A stretch of DNA of 64,000 nt from Nitrosomonas sp. Nm51 (GCF_900111165.1 NZ_FOGH01000010.1:1-64000), one strand, 5' to 3'. Shown: positions 17,414-26,418, numbered from the stretch's first letter. The notes: generated by a model from the sequence alone, not told the origin. Numbers and translations are program-made.

Positions 17414-19609
17414 ATGCAAACGTTTAAAATTCACCCGGCCATCGGCTGCGCGCGCATTGGCAACAGCGACGAATTTTACCTCGCGCCCGAACAGACCGGC
17501 GCACTGCCGATCGAATGCGATGACCGGGGACGGGAAGTCGTCGACGAGAAAGGGCTGCCTGTTCGCGTGAGCCAGTTTAAGGAGGCGGGTAACTTTGGCT
17601 GTATCAAGCGCCAGGCGGCGCGTTTTCGCATTTTTGTATATGGCGGAAACCAGCTCGACAGCGACCGGGAATTGAAGATCGGCGATAAATTCCAGTTTCC
17701 ATTGAATACCTCAACAACCGGACCGCAAATGGTGGAAGGCACCGTTGTCGATATCGAATGGACCGTGCATCTGGCCAACAAAAAGGCATCATGGTATGCA
17801 TTCAGCGAAAATGACGGCATGCACGGCTACGGCCCCGATCATCCGCTGCGTAATCCGCAGGTGACGCAACCCGACCGGCGGCGCCAGTTGATTATCGATC
17901 CGGGGCCGCGCACGGTTTCCGGCAATGATGGCCAGGCGTCGTTTGCACAAAATAACGGCAACGCCTACCCGCAGCGTTTTCCGCCACCGGATATCCAGCC
18001 ATACAACATCACCACGCTTGGCGAAATGATGGTCAATGAAGACAACGATAATCACCGGCGCCTGATTGTGCTGGGCGGCTACGGCCGCTCCGGTTACAAG
18101 GATGCCGACGGCAATACGATACCGGTTATCAGCAATTACGCCAATAATGACGGCTGGTATGACGATGTTTCCGACGGGCCGGTGCGCGCGAAAATCAGGT
18201 ACAGCTATATCCACCGTTATACCGACGCACAGGGCAAACCGGTCAGAAAGAAAAAATTTTCGTTTTATGAAGTGGACGCGCCCGCCTGGCTGCTGGTTGG
18301 CTATCCATCGTATGCGCCGGAAATCGAAGACATGATTACCATGGATGAAGCGATTTACGACTTATCGGTGCGTCATTTTGCTTATGATCCGGCGGTTTAC
18401 GGCGTCGTCCCCTTCGACCGGCAGAGCAACCAGCCGCAGACAGCGGAACAATGGGCTGTATGGCGCAGCGATGCCTCCTATAACCCGGATTACTATCCCC
18501 GTTTTTTCAGGGACATCTGGCCTATGTTCAACCGGCCGGAGAATTACAGTTTTACCTACGATTTCGACCCGTTCGGCGGCGGCATGCCGCATAACCGCGG
18601 TACCGGTGGCAACCTCGACAAAACGGCGCTGTCGCAGCCGCCAAAAAACGGCCATGATCCCAGCCGCCAGCATCGCGCATTTATCTATGCGGTCATGCGT
18701 AAACAGGGACAGGAGAATCTGTATACCGTTCCTGACGACTTAAGCGCGCAATATGTATCCTCATTTCATAACTCAGCCTCAAAACCGCGCCTGATGCCGA
18801 TGCTGAACGGCAACAATCCCATCAGTAACACAGTGACGGATAAGTTTCTGCGCATGACCGATACCCAGCTGTTTTTCTTGAAACAGTGGAAGGACGGCAA
18901 ATTCATCAACGAATGCGACGAATGGGGTGAAGGCAATACGGCCTGCGACAACCCCTGGACCGCCCCACCGAAGACCGGCAGCGCGATCGACCGCGGTGTA
19001 CTGGGCAATGTGCTTGGCGGCGCTTTCTGCCCCGGCGCTGAAGTCGGATGGATCATGCTGAATCCGGCCATTTACAGCAGTGCATACCGTATCCATCAGG
19101 CTGCATATATCGCTGGCGGCCTCAGTATTCCCGCGCCGGTAGCAATTAAGGACGGCAGCCAGGCCGACGATATTGCCAGAGGCATGGAACCAGGCGATCT
19201 GACCAAATACATGGGGCTACCGTGGCAGGCGGATTTTCATGAATGTACCGATCAGAACATCAATGTCACCTACGAAATGTGGAACGACATATATCCCGGC
19301 AGCACCGGCGATCCGGCCAAACAGAATACTGCCTACAACATTCCCTGGTGGCCCGGTCACCGGCCAATGGTGATCCAGAAGGCAAGCGGCGGACAGTATT
19401 ACTGGGCATCGGGCATTCCCGATAATTACGCTGGCGGCGTGCAGATGGTGCGTGACTGGGCCAATCTTGGGTTTATCAAATTTGAACCGAACGACGGCAA
19501 CCCGGGCTACTATCAGATAGAACGCAACGATCAGGCGCTCGGACCGCAGCTTCAGCCTGGACAGCGAACACTGGGTGGTGAAATAAAAGAGGAATCAAAC
19601 AATGAGTGA
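17414..19609 (+). CDS. lodA: LodA/GoxA-type quinoprotein amino acid oxidase
   Basis: LodA-family enzymes oxidise amino acids (lysine epsilon-amine, or glycine in GoxA) to aldehyde, ammonia and H2O2 using a cysteine tryptophylquinone made from their own residues. The start FKIHPAIGCARIGNSDEFYL is the family signature. The cofactor pair is visible: Cys539 in GGAFCPGAEVGW and Trp604 in GLPWQADFHEC, 65 residues apart, the same separation as Cys516 and Trp581 of Marinomonas LodA as I recall it. The ATG at 17414 is used because GGAG lies just upstream; a TTG at 17399 is in the MITE flank. No signal peptide. The substrate cannot be read from sequence. The partner lodB-type gene follows after a small ORF. 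Confidence 0.9.
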   Translation: MQTFKIHPAIGCARIGNSDEFYLAPEQTGALPIECDDRGREVVDEKGLPVRVSQFKEAGNFGCIKRQAARFRIFVYGGNQLDSDRELKIGDKFQFPLNTSTTGPQMVEGTVVDIEWTVHLANKKASWYAFSENDGMHGYGPDHPLRNPQVTQPDRRRQLIIDPGPRTVSGNDGQASFAQNNGNAYPQRFPPPDIQPYNITTLGEMMVNEDNDNHRRLIVLGGYGRSGYKDADGNTIPVISNYANNDGWYDDVSDGPVRAKIRYSYIHRYTDAQGKPVRKKKFSFYEVDAPAWLLVGYPSYAPEIEDMITMDEAIYDLSVRHFAYDPAVYGVVPFDRQSNQPQTAEQWAVWRSDASYNPDYYPRFFRDIWPMFNRPENYSFTYDFDPFGGGMPHNRGTGGNLDKTALSQPPKNGHDPSRQHRAFIYAVMRKQGQENLYTVPDDLSAQYVSSFHNSASKPRLMPMLNGNNPISNTVTDKFLRMTDTQLFFLKQWKDGKFINECDEWGEGNTACDNPWTAPPKTGSAIDRGVLGNVLGGAFCPGAEVGWIMLNPAIYSSAYRIHQAAYIAGGLSIPAPVAIKDGSQADDIARGMEPGDLTKYMGLPWQADFHECTDQNINVTYEMWNDIYPGSTGDPAKQNTAYNIPWWPGHRPMVIQKASGGQYYWASGIPDNYAGGVQMVRDWANLGFIKFEPNDGNPGYYQIERNDQALGPQLQPGQRTLGGEIKEESNNE

Positions 19610-19781
19610 TGTGGTGGACGGTATACCACCCATTCTGGTGGGAATCTGGACTTACCGGAGTTTTCTGGGCAACCCCGATGTCGACGCCGATTTCGATTCG
19701 CTGGAATTCGGGCGCGGCAATATCCGTATCGATCCGGGTCCGATGCAAATTTTTTCGGGCCTGATTTATGGCCTCGGCTGA
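19602..19781 (+). CDS. 59-residue ORF between lodA and lodB
   Basis: The ATG at 19602 overlaps the last eight bases of lodA and is preceded by AAAGAGGA in the lodA 3' end, a good ribosome binding site. The product contains VGIWTYRSFLGNPDVDADFD, then LEFGRGNIRIDPG and IFSGLIYGLG. The WTYRSFLGNPD pattern resembles the start of small beta-rich proteins I associate with amino acid oxidase and tyrosinase gene clusters, usually longer than this one, so it may be a shortened version. A frame shift near 19768 would add another 20 codons. It could be a helper in cofactor maturation, but this is a guess from position only. Confidence 0.55.
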   Translation: MSDVVDGIPPILVGIWTYRSFLGNPDVDADFDSLEFGRGNIRIDPGPMQIFSGLIYGLG

Positions 19782-19813
19782 GGAGATGGCGCAATGGCTC
19801 GCTGTTAAACAGG

Positions 19814-20965
19814 ATGGCAACGGTTAATCGATTGCGCCGGCGTTACGATGTCATCATTGTTGGCGCCGGCATCGCAGGCTGTGCTACTGCTATCGCGTTG
19901 TTACAACAAATACCCAATCTGTCCGTGTTATTGCTGGAGCGCAGCAGCAGCGTATCGCGACCCTTTCGCATCGGTGAAACATTGCCGCCGCAGACGATGC
20001 TGCTATTGCAGCAATTGGGATTATCGGAAAGTTTTCTTGCGCGTGGCGATATGGCCGCAATGGGAACCCGTTCCATCTGGGGCAGCGTGCAAGTCCATGA
20101 ATACCCGTTCTGGTTTTCCTGTTACGGTCATGGCTGGCATATTGACCGGACATCATTTGACAGCTGGATGGTCCGGCATGCCGAACGCGCAGGCGCAACG
20201 GTTATTTTCGGGTCAACGCTGACGGGGACTCAAAACTATCGTCACGGCTGGCGCGTGACGGTTCACCGTTCAGCCGCTTCAACTGTAACCTTTGAGACAG
20301 CGCTGGTAGTCGATGCAAGCGGGCGCGGCAGCGCATTCTGCCGTAAGCTGGGCTTGCGGGCGAACAAACTCGATAGGCTGACGGGGATCTTCCGTTTTTT
20401 TCAGGATGAAGAAAATGATACGGCATGCGGCGATGCCAGTTTCACACTGATCGAAAGCGATGTGGCCGGCTGGTGGTATTCCGCGCGCTTGCCGCAGGGG
20501 CAATGGATCGCGGCACTGATGACCGACAGCGATCTAGCCCGGGATATGGATGTGCTTGGTGAAACAGGATGGTTCAAGGCTCTGGTAAACACCAGTTTTA
20601 CGCGAACCCGGTTTGAGAAAAAAACACCGCTTTCGCCATTGCAGGTTAAACCGGCGCGCAGCCAGTGCCTGCAGCAATTCTGCGGGCCTGGGTGGTATGC
20701 CGCAGGCGATGCGGCTTGCGTCTTCGATCCACTTTCGTCGCTGGGCATATTCAAAGCCCTGCGTCATGGCCTGCTGGCCTCCTATGCGATCAGGGATGAA
20801 TTACAGGGCAAGCCGGACGCAATATCGAAATACCAGCATCTGCTCGAATCGGAATTTAAGCAGTATCAGCACACACGCCGTCAGTATTATCAGCTTGAAA
20901 AACGTTTTGTGCAGGCGCCGTTCTGGCAAAGACGGCAGCAACAGAAGCATCCAGGGGGTGCATAA
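19814..20965 (+). CDS. lodB: LodB-type FAD-dependent maturation protein (halogenase-like fold)
   Basis: The product has 383 residues. The FAD-binding Rossmann motif is at residues 11-22 (VIIVGAGIAGCA), followed by LLLERSSS at the end of the second strand. Further along are VVDASGRGSAFCRKLG and WYAAGDAACVFDPLSSLGI, the GD/FDP flavin motif of the tryptophan-halogenase/geranylgeranyl-reductase group. In Marinomonas, LodB is needed to form the tryptophylquinone of LodA, probably by hydroxylating the Trp; the location here right after a lodA homologue supports the same role. The halogenase-specific WxWxIP pattern is not seen. AACAGG lies just before the ATG. No signal peptide, consistent with cytoplasmic action. 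Confidence 0.85.
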   Translation: MATVNRLRRRYDVIIVGAGIAGCATAIALLQQIPNLSVLLLERSSSVSRPFRIGETLPPQTMLLLQQLGLSESFLARGDMAAMGTRSIWGSVQVHEYPFWFSCYGHGWHIDRTSFDSWMVRHAERAGATVIFGSTLTGTQNYRHGWRVTVHRSAASTVTFETALVVDASGRGSAFCRKLGLRANKLDRLTGIFRFFQDEENDTACGDASFTLIESDVAGWWYSARLPQGQWIAALMTDSDLARDMDVLGETGWFKALVNTSFTRTRFEKKTPLSPLQVKPARSQCLQQFCGPGWYAAGDAACVFDPLSSLGIFKALRHGLLASYAIRDELQGKPDAISKYQHLLESEFKQYQHTRRQYYQLEKRFVQAPFWQRRQQQKHPGGA

Positions 20966-21019
20966 TATCGACAGAATCCGGTGTGTCAATCAGGTGCTAA
21001 TGGTGTGTAGTCAATCCGT

Positions 21020-21577
21020 TTACGGCACGATCTGCTGCGAATCCCAGGGCGCGACCTCGTTTGCGCTGATCATTCTGTGTTTGCTGATCTTGAAATTATT
21101 GAAATTCGCTTGCTCAAGCGCGCTGATCAGATATTCGCCGTCAGCGACATGTACTTTGATTTGTCCCTGCCCAACCGAAACAATATGATTGCCGTCCTTT
21201 CGCATACGTACGCTAAAGCGCGTGCCAAGATCTTCAATGAATGCTTCGCCAACTTTTACGCGAAAATCATCCGCCTGCTTTTTCTTGATATTAAAATAAG
21301 CATTTCCGCGGAACAGTTCGATACGCAATGGCTCGTAATCGGTGACAGCGCACGAGCTGCCGTGATCCAGCGACACTTCTATTTCCGGTGTTAGCGACAC
21401 TGTGAGGTATTCGTGCATTCCGGTTTCATGCAGACGGATACTTTGCGGCCTTGACAGATACCAGGAAAACACACCAAGCAGCACACACAGACAAAGCAGT
21501 ACAAAATGAAACAATAACTGCCGCCACGTAAGTTTAATATCCTTTGAATTGGAATCCGAATCTTTTTTTTGAGGCAT
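21020..21577 (-). CDS. FecR-domain membrane protein without anti-sigma domain
   Basis: Start taken at the ATG at 21577 (MPQKKDSDS); an upstream TTG-type extension to 21634 is less likely. About 185 residues: a 20-residue cytoplasmic stub, one membrane segment (LLFHFVLLCLCVLLGVFSWYL), then a periplasmic FecR domain (EVSLDHGSSCAVTDYEPLRI, ELFRGNAYFNIKK, DLGTRFSVRM, VSVGQGQIKVHV). FecR proteins relay signals from TonB-dependent receptors to ECF sigma factors, but the normal cytoplasmic anti-sigma domain is absent and neither a sigma factor nor a receptor gene is adjacent. It may be a free-standing FecR-fold envelope protein. Confidence 0.7.
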   Translation of the reverse strand: MPQKKDSDSNSKDIKLTWRQLLFHFVLLCLCVLLGVFSWYLSRPQSIRLHETGMHEYLTVSLTPEIEVSLDHGSSCAVTDYEPLRIELFRGNAYFNIKKKQADDFRVKVGEAFIEDLGTRFSVRMRKDGNHIVSVGQGQIKVHVADGEYLISALEQANFNNFKISKHRMISANEVAPWDSQQIVP

Positions 21578-21688
21578 GCTTAATAAATACGCAATAAAAA
21601 CCAAATGCTCATTATAATGACCGTATACCGGCAATTCCAGTCATTCTGCCTGAGCATGCGCATAAACCTTAGTTGCCCGGCCGGTTTG

Positions 21689-22147
21689 TTACAGATCGGT
21701 TTTCTGGTCACGTTTGCCAGATGACTGTGTTGTCTGGATCTGATAAGTTGCATGACATGCCACACACTTGTTCATAGACTCACTCAATTGCCGCAGAGTA
21801 TGTTTGACATCCTGTAATAATTCAGCGTCCTTCGCGATTTGATCAAAATCACGATGAACAGACATACCCAGTTGCATAAATTCCTTGGGCAATACCTCGC
21901 TGAGGTGGCCTTCGGCTTTGTGAGCCATGTCCGTTCCAAGCAACCGGGCATGTTGAGCGACAGCTGCCATATTCTCTTCAGAAAGTGAGAACAGAATCTT
22001 TTGTGTTCCCATCAGCAGCGTGCGCATTTCTTCAAGAATATGCGCACGCTGCAATTCGTTGACCGCAAGTATCTGGCGTTTATCCGGATCATTTGCCTGA
22101 ACGGCAAAGGCTGCCAAACCAAGCATAATCACAAGCACTTTTTTCAT
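21689..22147 (-). CDS. Periplasmic c-type cytochrome, cytochrome c'-like
   Basis: The product has 152 residues with a cleavable signal peptide (KKVLVIMLGLAAFAVQA). A single heme-binding CVACH lies near the C-terminus, preceded by long helices (HILEEMRTLLMGTQKILF, ENMAAVAQHARLLGTDMAHK). A four-helix bundle with the heme on the last helix is the layout of cytochrome c' and related small cytochromes, which in ammonia oxidisers are linked to NO binding or electron transfer. The C-terminal tail after the heme is polar and probably disordered. GAGGAAAA is correctly spaced before the ATG. It is monocistronic or followed loosely by the FecR-like gene 55 bases away. Confidence 0.8.
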   Translation of the reverse strand: MKKVLVIMLGLAAFAVQANDPDKRQILAVNELQRAHILEEMRTLLMGTQKILFSLSEENMAAVAQHARLLGTDMAHKAEGHLSEVLPKEFMQLGMSVHRDFDQIAKDAELLQDVKHTLRQLSESMNKCVACHATYQIQTTQSSGKRDQKTDL

Positions 22148-22449
22148 TTTATTTTCCTCATGAAACGCGATGACTAATCGTTGTATTTGCGATTAGCTCA
22201 AAACAGACTTCTACTGACGCTTTTTGAAATGTGTAGCGGTCCCACGATCAAGATACCGGCAAGAACATTTGTTATCAGCGTATAAACGCGGCTTTATTGC
22301 GCCATCAACCTCAAATTCATAAGATTTCTGCAAATTCGACAATGAATAGATCAAGACTGTGGTCTTCTCAAACAGAAACGGTCAGAACGTTGCAGGTCAC
22401 GGCATTGTAATTACGCAGTTTTATACTGATTCATGCATCGCCAATAGTC
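22148..22449. other. Intergenic stretch with a small hairpin
   Basis: No gene supported. CTAATCG (22176-22182) pairs with CGATTAG (22192-22198) just upstream of the cytochrome gene, in its presumed 5' leader or promoter. No consensus promoter stands out. Confidence 0.4.
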
Positions 22450-22659
22450 TCATAACCGCTGTTCTGCTTCTGCAGCCAGCCAGTCTGCCAGTTCATGTCC
22501 CGGTTCAAAACCGCGTGCCTGCGCCTTGTAGTAAGCAGAAACCGCAATATGCGCATACCGGTCTGTATCGGCTAACCCGGATTGGGGCTTGCTATTCGTG
22601 GCAGATGATTTTTTCTTTGTTCTTTTGGCAACTTTGAGTGGTTTTTTGACTGATTCCAT
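22450..22659 (-). CDS. DUF2934 family small protein
   Basis: The product has 69 residues: a Lys-rich N-terminal third (KKPLKVAKRTKKKSS) and a conserved C-terminal part IAVSAYYKAQARGFEPGHELADWLAAEAE. The 'A..AYY.AQARGFEPG.ELDDWL.AE' pattern defines DUF2934, short proteins of unknown function common in proteobacteria. The basic N-terminus could bind nucleic acid or membranes. GAGGAATTGAA is placed well before the ATG. Confidence 0.85.
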   Translation of the reverse strand: MESVKKPLKVAKRTKKKSSATNSKPQSGLADTDRYAHIAVSAYYKAQARGFEPGHELADWLAAEAEQRL

Positions 22660-22922
22660 TTCAATTCCTCGTTTAAAAAGCCTCAGGCAATTCAGTTTTT
22701 ACAAAAATCTCGACCGGCTCACTTGCTTTGCAAGTCCGGACTAAAAGAAGCACAAGCTTTATTCACGAACAGATGCTAAAAAGTAAAAACTGGCAAAACA
22801 GTTACGCAGCTTTGGCTTTTTGACGGCTGCGCCGAATGAATCAGCTCGTGAGTACTCTAGGCCAGCGAATGAAAAAAATATATTAGGGAAACCATTATTT
22901 TTTAATGAGCGAAACCACTAGC

Positions 22923-22952
22923 AAGTATTACAGTTATTTATGAACGACTCCT
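22923..22952. repeat. Half copy of the 58803-58849 hairpin repeat
   Basis: AGTATTACAGTTATTTAT followed by three differing bases and CGACTCCTA matches the loop and right arm of the perfect hairpin at 58803-58849 with few mismatches. The left arm is missing here. It lies in the 370-base gap downstream of mnmE, which otherwise shows nothing I can name. Confidence 0.6.
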
Positions 22953-23035
22953 AACGATAAGCCGGGTTTCAGCGGCCTGTTAAACTTCTATTCATGAATG
23001 CAACGTCTATGACCGAATAGCTTTCCGGCACAGTA

Positions 23036-24394
23036 TCATTTTCCAATACAAAACCGCGAAAATATTTCTCCGAGCAGATCGTCTGCTGTGAAACGCCCGG
23101 TGATTGAGGATAGAGCATCCTGAGCGAGTCTGAGTTCTTCAGCGAGCAATACCCATTCGGCTTCATTTTCGCTGTGTACGCATGCTCTGTTCAAATGCTT
23201 TTGAGTATGTTCGAGCGCTTCGAGGTGGCGCTGTCTGGCCATAAACAATCCTTCTCCGGCTTGCTCTGTTTGCCAGCCGGCCGCGTGAAGAATCAGTTCG
23301 CGCAACAGTTCAACGCCTGCGCCGGTCTTCGCGGAGAGATACACATTGACAGTATTTTCGTGCGTTTCGGCTTTAGGCACCTGATCAATCAGATCAATTT
23401 TGTTGAACACGTTGATATGGGGTTTGTTAATGAAAAATGCCCGCAGTGCCTCGTCTTCTTTTTCGGATGTATCGCGGCTGAGGTCGGTGAGGCGGATGAG
23501 GATATCGGCATCTTTGATGGCGGACTGCGTGCGTTCAATACCCTTGCGTTCGACAATATCCGAAGTTTCTCTTAAACCGGCGGTATCGATGATATGCACC
23601 GGTACGCCCGCGAGTGTAATGGTTTTCTGTATGCTGTCGCGTGTTGTGCCGGGAATTTCGGTGACAATGGCAACATCATCTTCGGCAAGCTGGTTGAGCA
23701 GGCTGGATTTGCCGACATTGGGTTCGCCAACCAGCACAGCTCTGATGCCCTCTTGCAACAGATAACCCTGGTGCGCGGACGATAAAACGCCATTTAATTG
23801 CGTTTTGATTGTGTTGAGCTGGTTGTTAACTGCTTCATTGTGCAGACCTTCAATTTCTTCTTCAGGAAAATCAAGCGTGGCTTCGACCAACATGCGCAGC
23901 GATATCAATGATTGAACCAGTCTATCGATCGTTTTCGAAAATCGGCCTTGCAACGAGCGAACGGCACAACGTGCCGCCTGACTGGTGCTGGCTTCAATAA
24001 TATCGGCAACACTTTCGGCCTGAACCAGGTCCAGTTTCTGGTTTAAAAAAGCGCGTAGCGTGAATTCGCCTGGTTGCGCCGTCCGTGCGCCGCAGTCCAG
24101 GCAGGCGCCGAGCAATAAATTCATGATGGCCGGCCCGCCGTGGCCTTGCAGTTCAAGGACATCCTCGCCGGTATAGGAATGCGGCGCGGGAAAATACAGG
24201 GCGATGCCCTCATCGATGACTTCTCCCCGTGTGTCGCAAAACCGGGTTAATTGTGCATAACGCGGCATTGGCAATTCACCCAGTAAGGTTTTTGCAATGG
24301 GCGCCAGGTTTTTTCCTGAGATACGTACGATACCAACGCCACCCTTGCCTGGCGGCGTTGCAATGGCAGCAATAATATCGGGTCGCTCAAGCAT
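23036..24394 (-). CDS. mnmE: tRNA uridine-5-carboxymethylaminomethyl GTPase MnmE
   Basis: MnmE with MnmG modifies the wobble uridine of several tRNAs, using methylene-tetrahydrofolate and GTP. The product has 452 residues, normal for the family. The N-terminal folate-binding domain begins IAAIATPPGKGGVGIVRISG. The embedded G domain has GEPNVGKSSLLNQL, TTRD, DTAG and NKID. The chain ends FCIGK, the conserved C-terminal motif whose Cys is essential. It is followed upstream on the same strand by yidC, the usual order. A GC-rich inverted repeat lies in the 74-base gap between the two genes. Confidence 0.97.
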   Translation of the reverse strand: MLERPDIIAAIATPPGKGGVGIVRISGKNLAPIAKTLLGELPMPRYAQLTRFCDTRGEVIDEGIALYFPAPHSYTGEDVLELQGHGGPAIMNLLLGACLDCGARTAQPGEFTLRAFLNQKLDLVQAESVADIIEASTSQAARCAVRSLQGRFSKTIDRLVQSLISLRMLVEATLDFPEEEIEGLHNEAVNNQLNTIKTQLNGVLSSAHQGYLLQEGIRAVLVGEPNVGKSSLLNQLAEDDVAIVTEIPGTTRDSIQKTITLAGVPVHIIDTAGLRETSDIVERKGIERTQSAIKDADILIRLTDLSRDTSEKEDEALRAFFINKPHINVFNKIDLIDQVPKAETHENTVNVYLSAKTGAGVELLRELILHAAGWQTEQAGEGLFMARQRHLEALEHTQKHLNRACVHSENEAEWVLLAEELRLAQDALSSITGRFTADDLLGEIFSRFCIGK

Positions 24395-24468
24395 GCCTTG
24401 TGATTAAGGCCGTGCAAATAAAACCGGCCAGCAGCCGACACGGTCGCGCCGGCTGCAAACTGTAATTG

Positions 24469-26418
24469 CTATCTTCGCCTGCCTTTTCGCCCTTTACCGC
24501 GCCGCGCGCCGGTTGCAGGTTTGAGTTTTGGCCTGGGTTTTGCAGGTTCCGGCGGCGCTTTTTCCGGTTTTGTATCTTTGTCTTCAACGACTTCGGCGTC
24601 TTCAATATTGCTATCTTCTTTTGCCTCGGTATTCTCAGTGTGCGTCAGCTGCCGGGGTTCCGCGGAAATCTCGCTTTCCTCTTCGTCTGCGGCGCTGTTG
24701 TCTTTCAGCTTGCCTTTGCCTTTACTTTTTTTCTCTTCCTCTGCTTCGGCTTTTTTCTCGAGCATCCGCGTTATCTGCCATTGTTGCAATATGGACAGTA
24801 TGTTGTTGCACAGCGAGTACAATACCAGCCCGGCAGGGAAGAAAAAGAAAAATATGCTGAAAGCGATCGGCATGATCTGCATAACCTTCGCCTGAATCGG
24901 GTCGGTTGGTTTAGGGCTCAGCTTGGATTGAATGTACATGGATACGCCCATCAGCAATGGAAGGACATAGTATGGATCCGGTACGGACATGTCGGTAATC
25001 CACAATGCCAGTGGCGCATACCGTAACTCGACAGCGGCCAACAGTGTCCAGAACAAGGCGATAAATACCGGAATCTGCACCAGAATCGGCAGGCACCCGC
25101 CTAATGGGTTGATTTTTTCCTGTTTGTAAAATTCCATCATCGCCTGATGCATGCGCTGGCGGTCGCTGGCGTACTGCTCACGGATGCGTTGCAGTTTTGG
25201 TGTAACCACGCGCAATTTCGCCATCGAGCGGTAACCGGCTGCCGACAACGGGAAGAATATTAACTTGACCGTCAATGTCAGCAGTATGATAGCGATGCCC
25301 CAGTTGCCGACATATGAGTGATAGAAGGAAAGCAGCCAGAATAACGGCTTCGCCAGAACGGTCAGCCACCCGTAGTCAACGGTCAGGTCCAGACCCGGTG
25401 AAAGTTCGGCAAGTTTGTCCTGTTCCTGCGGACCGGCATAAAACGGCATGGCTATGGTTTGTGTCTGCCCCGGCCCGATCGCTCCGACAGGCGCAATCAC
25501 GCCGGCGGTATACTGGTTATAGGCTAATCGTTTGATATAGTATTCACGGGGTTCACCCTGCTCCGGCAGCCATGCAGTCAGAAAATAATGCTCAAGCATG
25601 GCGATCCAGCCGTCATCGGCGTTGGCTGGATACTCGGCCTTGTTTTTATCCAGATCGGAGAACTTGACCTTGAGAAACTTCTCTTCTTCCGTATAAAGTG
25701 CCGGACCGGTGTGGGAATGTACCAGGAAACCCTGTCCGACCGGATCTTTTCCGTCCCGCAGCAATTGGAAATAAGAGAACGGCAGGATTGTGGCGTCGCT
25801 GTGATTGACAATTTCAAACTTGACGTCTATGACATACGAGCCGCGATGGAAGGTGTATATCTTGTCCACCTGGATGCCATCGACTTCAGGTGCCAAAAGG
25901 CGGATGCTCACGCTGTCTTCGCCGGGACTCAATTCATAATTGTATTGATTCGAGTCAACGGTATATTTTGTTTTGTGGGTCGGCAGGCCATCGCCAATTA
26001 ATCCCGATTGCGATACTTGAAAACGGGCGGCATGATCCAGCAGCAATTGGTAGGGTTGCGTTTCATCTTCTCTGGCAGGGTGTTTCAACAACCCGAGTTT
26101 GCGGATATCACCGCCGGCCGTATCGATTTCGGCGACCACCATATCAGTTGTGACGTGAATTTTTTCGCCGGTTTCAAACAGGTTGGGTGTAATTGACGGT
26201 GAAATGCCTTCTATACCTGCCGCAGCTTCTGAGCTGCTCGAAGTGGCAAGTTCATCGCCGGGTACTGGCAGGGGATCATGACGCTGATTGCTGCCATCTG
26301 CTGCGGGTGCAGGTGTTACCTGAGTGGCCGGTGGCTGATTTTCTTTTTGCCATGACTCCCATAATAGCAACAGGGAAGTCGACAAAATGATGATGAGTAT
26401 AAGTTTTCTTGTTTCCAT
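24469..26418 (-). CDS. yidC: Membrane protein insertase YidC with long charged tail
   Basis: YidC inserts and folds inner-membrane proteins, alone or with SecYEG. The product has 649 residues against about 550 in most betaproteobacteria. Present are the N-terminal anchor (LILIIILSTSLLLLW), a large periplasmic domain (residues about 60-360), and the conserved core from about 365 (GNWGIAIILLTLTVKLIFFP with the essential membrane Arg region following, then GGCLPILVQIPVFIALFWTL). After residue about 555 there is a tail of some 95 residues, first mixed, then acidic (EEESEISAEP, EAKEDSNIEDAEVVEDKD), ending in Pro/Lys/Arg (RRGKGRKGRRR). Basic tails bind ribosomes in some YidC proteins. It is downstream of yidD/rnpA/rpmH. 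Confidence 0.96.
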   Translation of the reverse strand: METRKLILIIILSTSLLLLWESWQKENQPPATQVTPAPAADGSNQRHDPLPVPGDELATSSSSEAAAGIEGISPSITPNLFETGEKIHVTTDMVVAEIDTAGGDIRKLGLLKHPAREDETQPYQLLLDHAARFQVSQSGLIGDGLPTHKTKYTVDSNQYNYELSPGEDSVSIRLLAPEVDGIQVDKIYTFHRGSYVIDVKFEIVNHSDATILPFSYFQLLRDGKDPVGQGFLVHSHTGPALYTEEEKFLKVKFSDLDKNKAEYPANADDGWIAMLEHYFLTAWLPEQGEPREYYIKRLAYNQYTAGVIAPVGAIGPGQTQTIAMPFYAGPQEQDKLAELSPGLDLTVDYGWLTVLAKPLFWLLSFYHSYVGNWGIAIILLTLTVKLIFFPLSAAGYRSMAKLRVVTPKLQRIREQYASDRQRMHQAMMEFYKQEKINPLGGCLPILVQIPVFIALFWTLLAAVELRYAPLALWITDMSVPDPYYVLPLLMGVSMYIQSKLSPKPTDPIQAKVMQIMPIAFSIFFFFFPAGLVLYSLCNNILSILQQWQITRMLEKKAEAEEEKKSKGKGKLKDNSAADEEESEISAEPRQLTHTENTEAKEDSNIEDAEVVEDKDTKPEKAPPEPAKPRPKLKPATGARRGKGRKGRRR

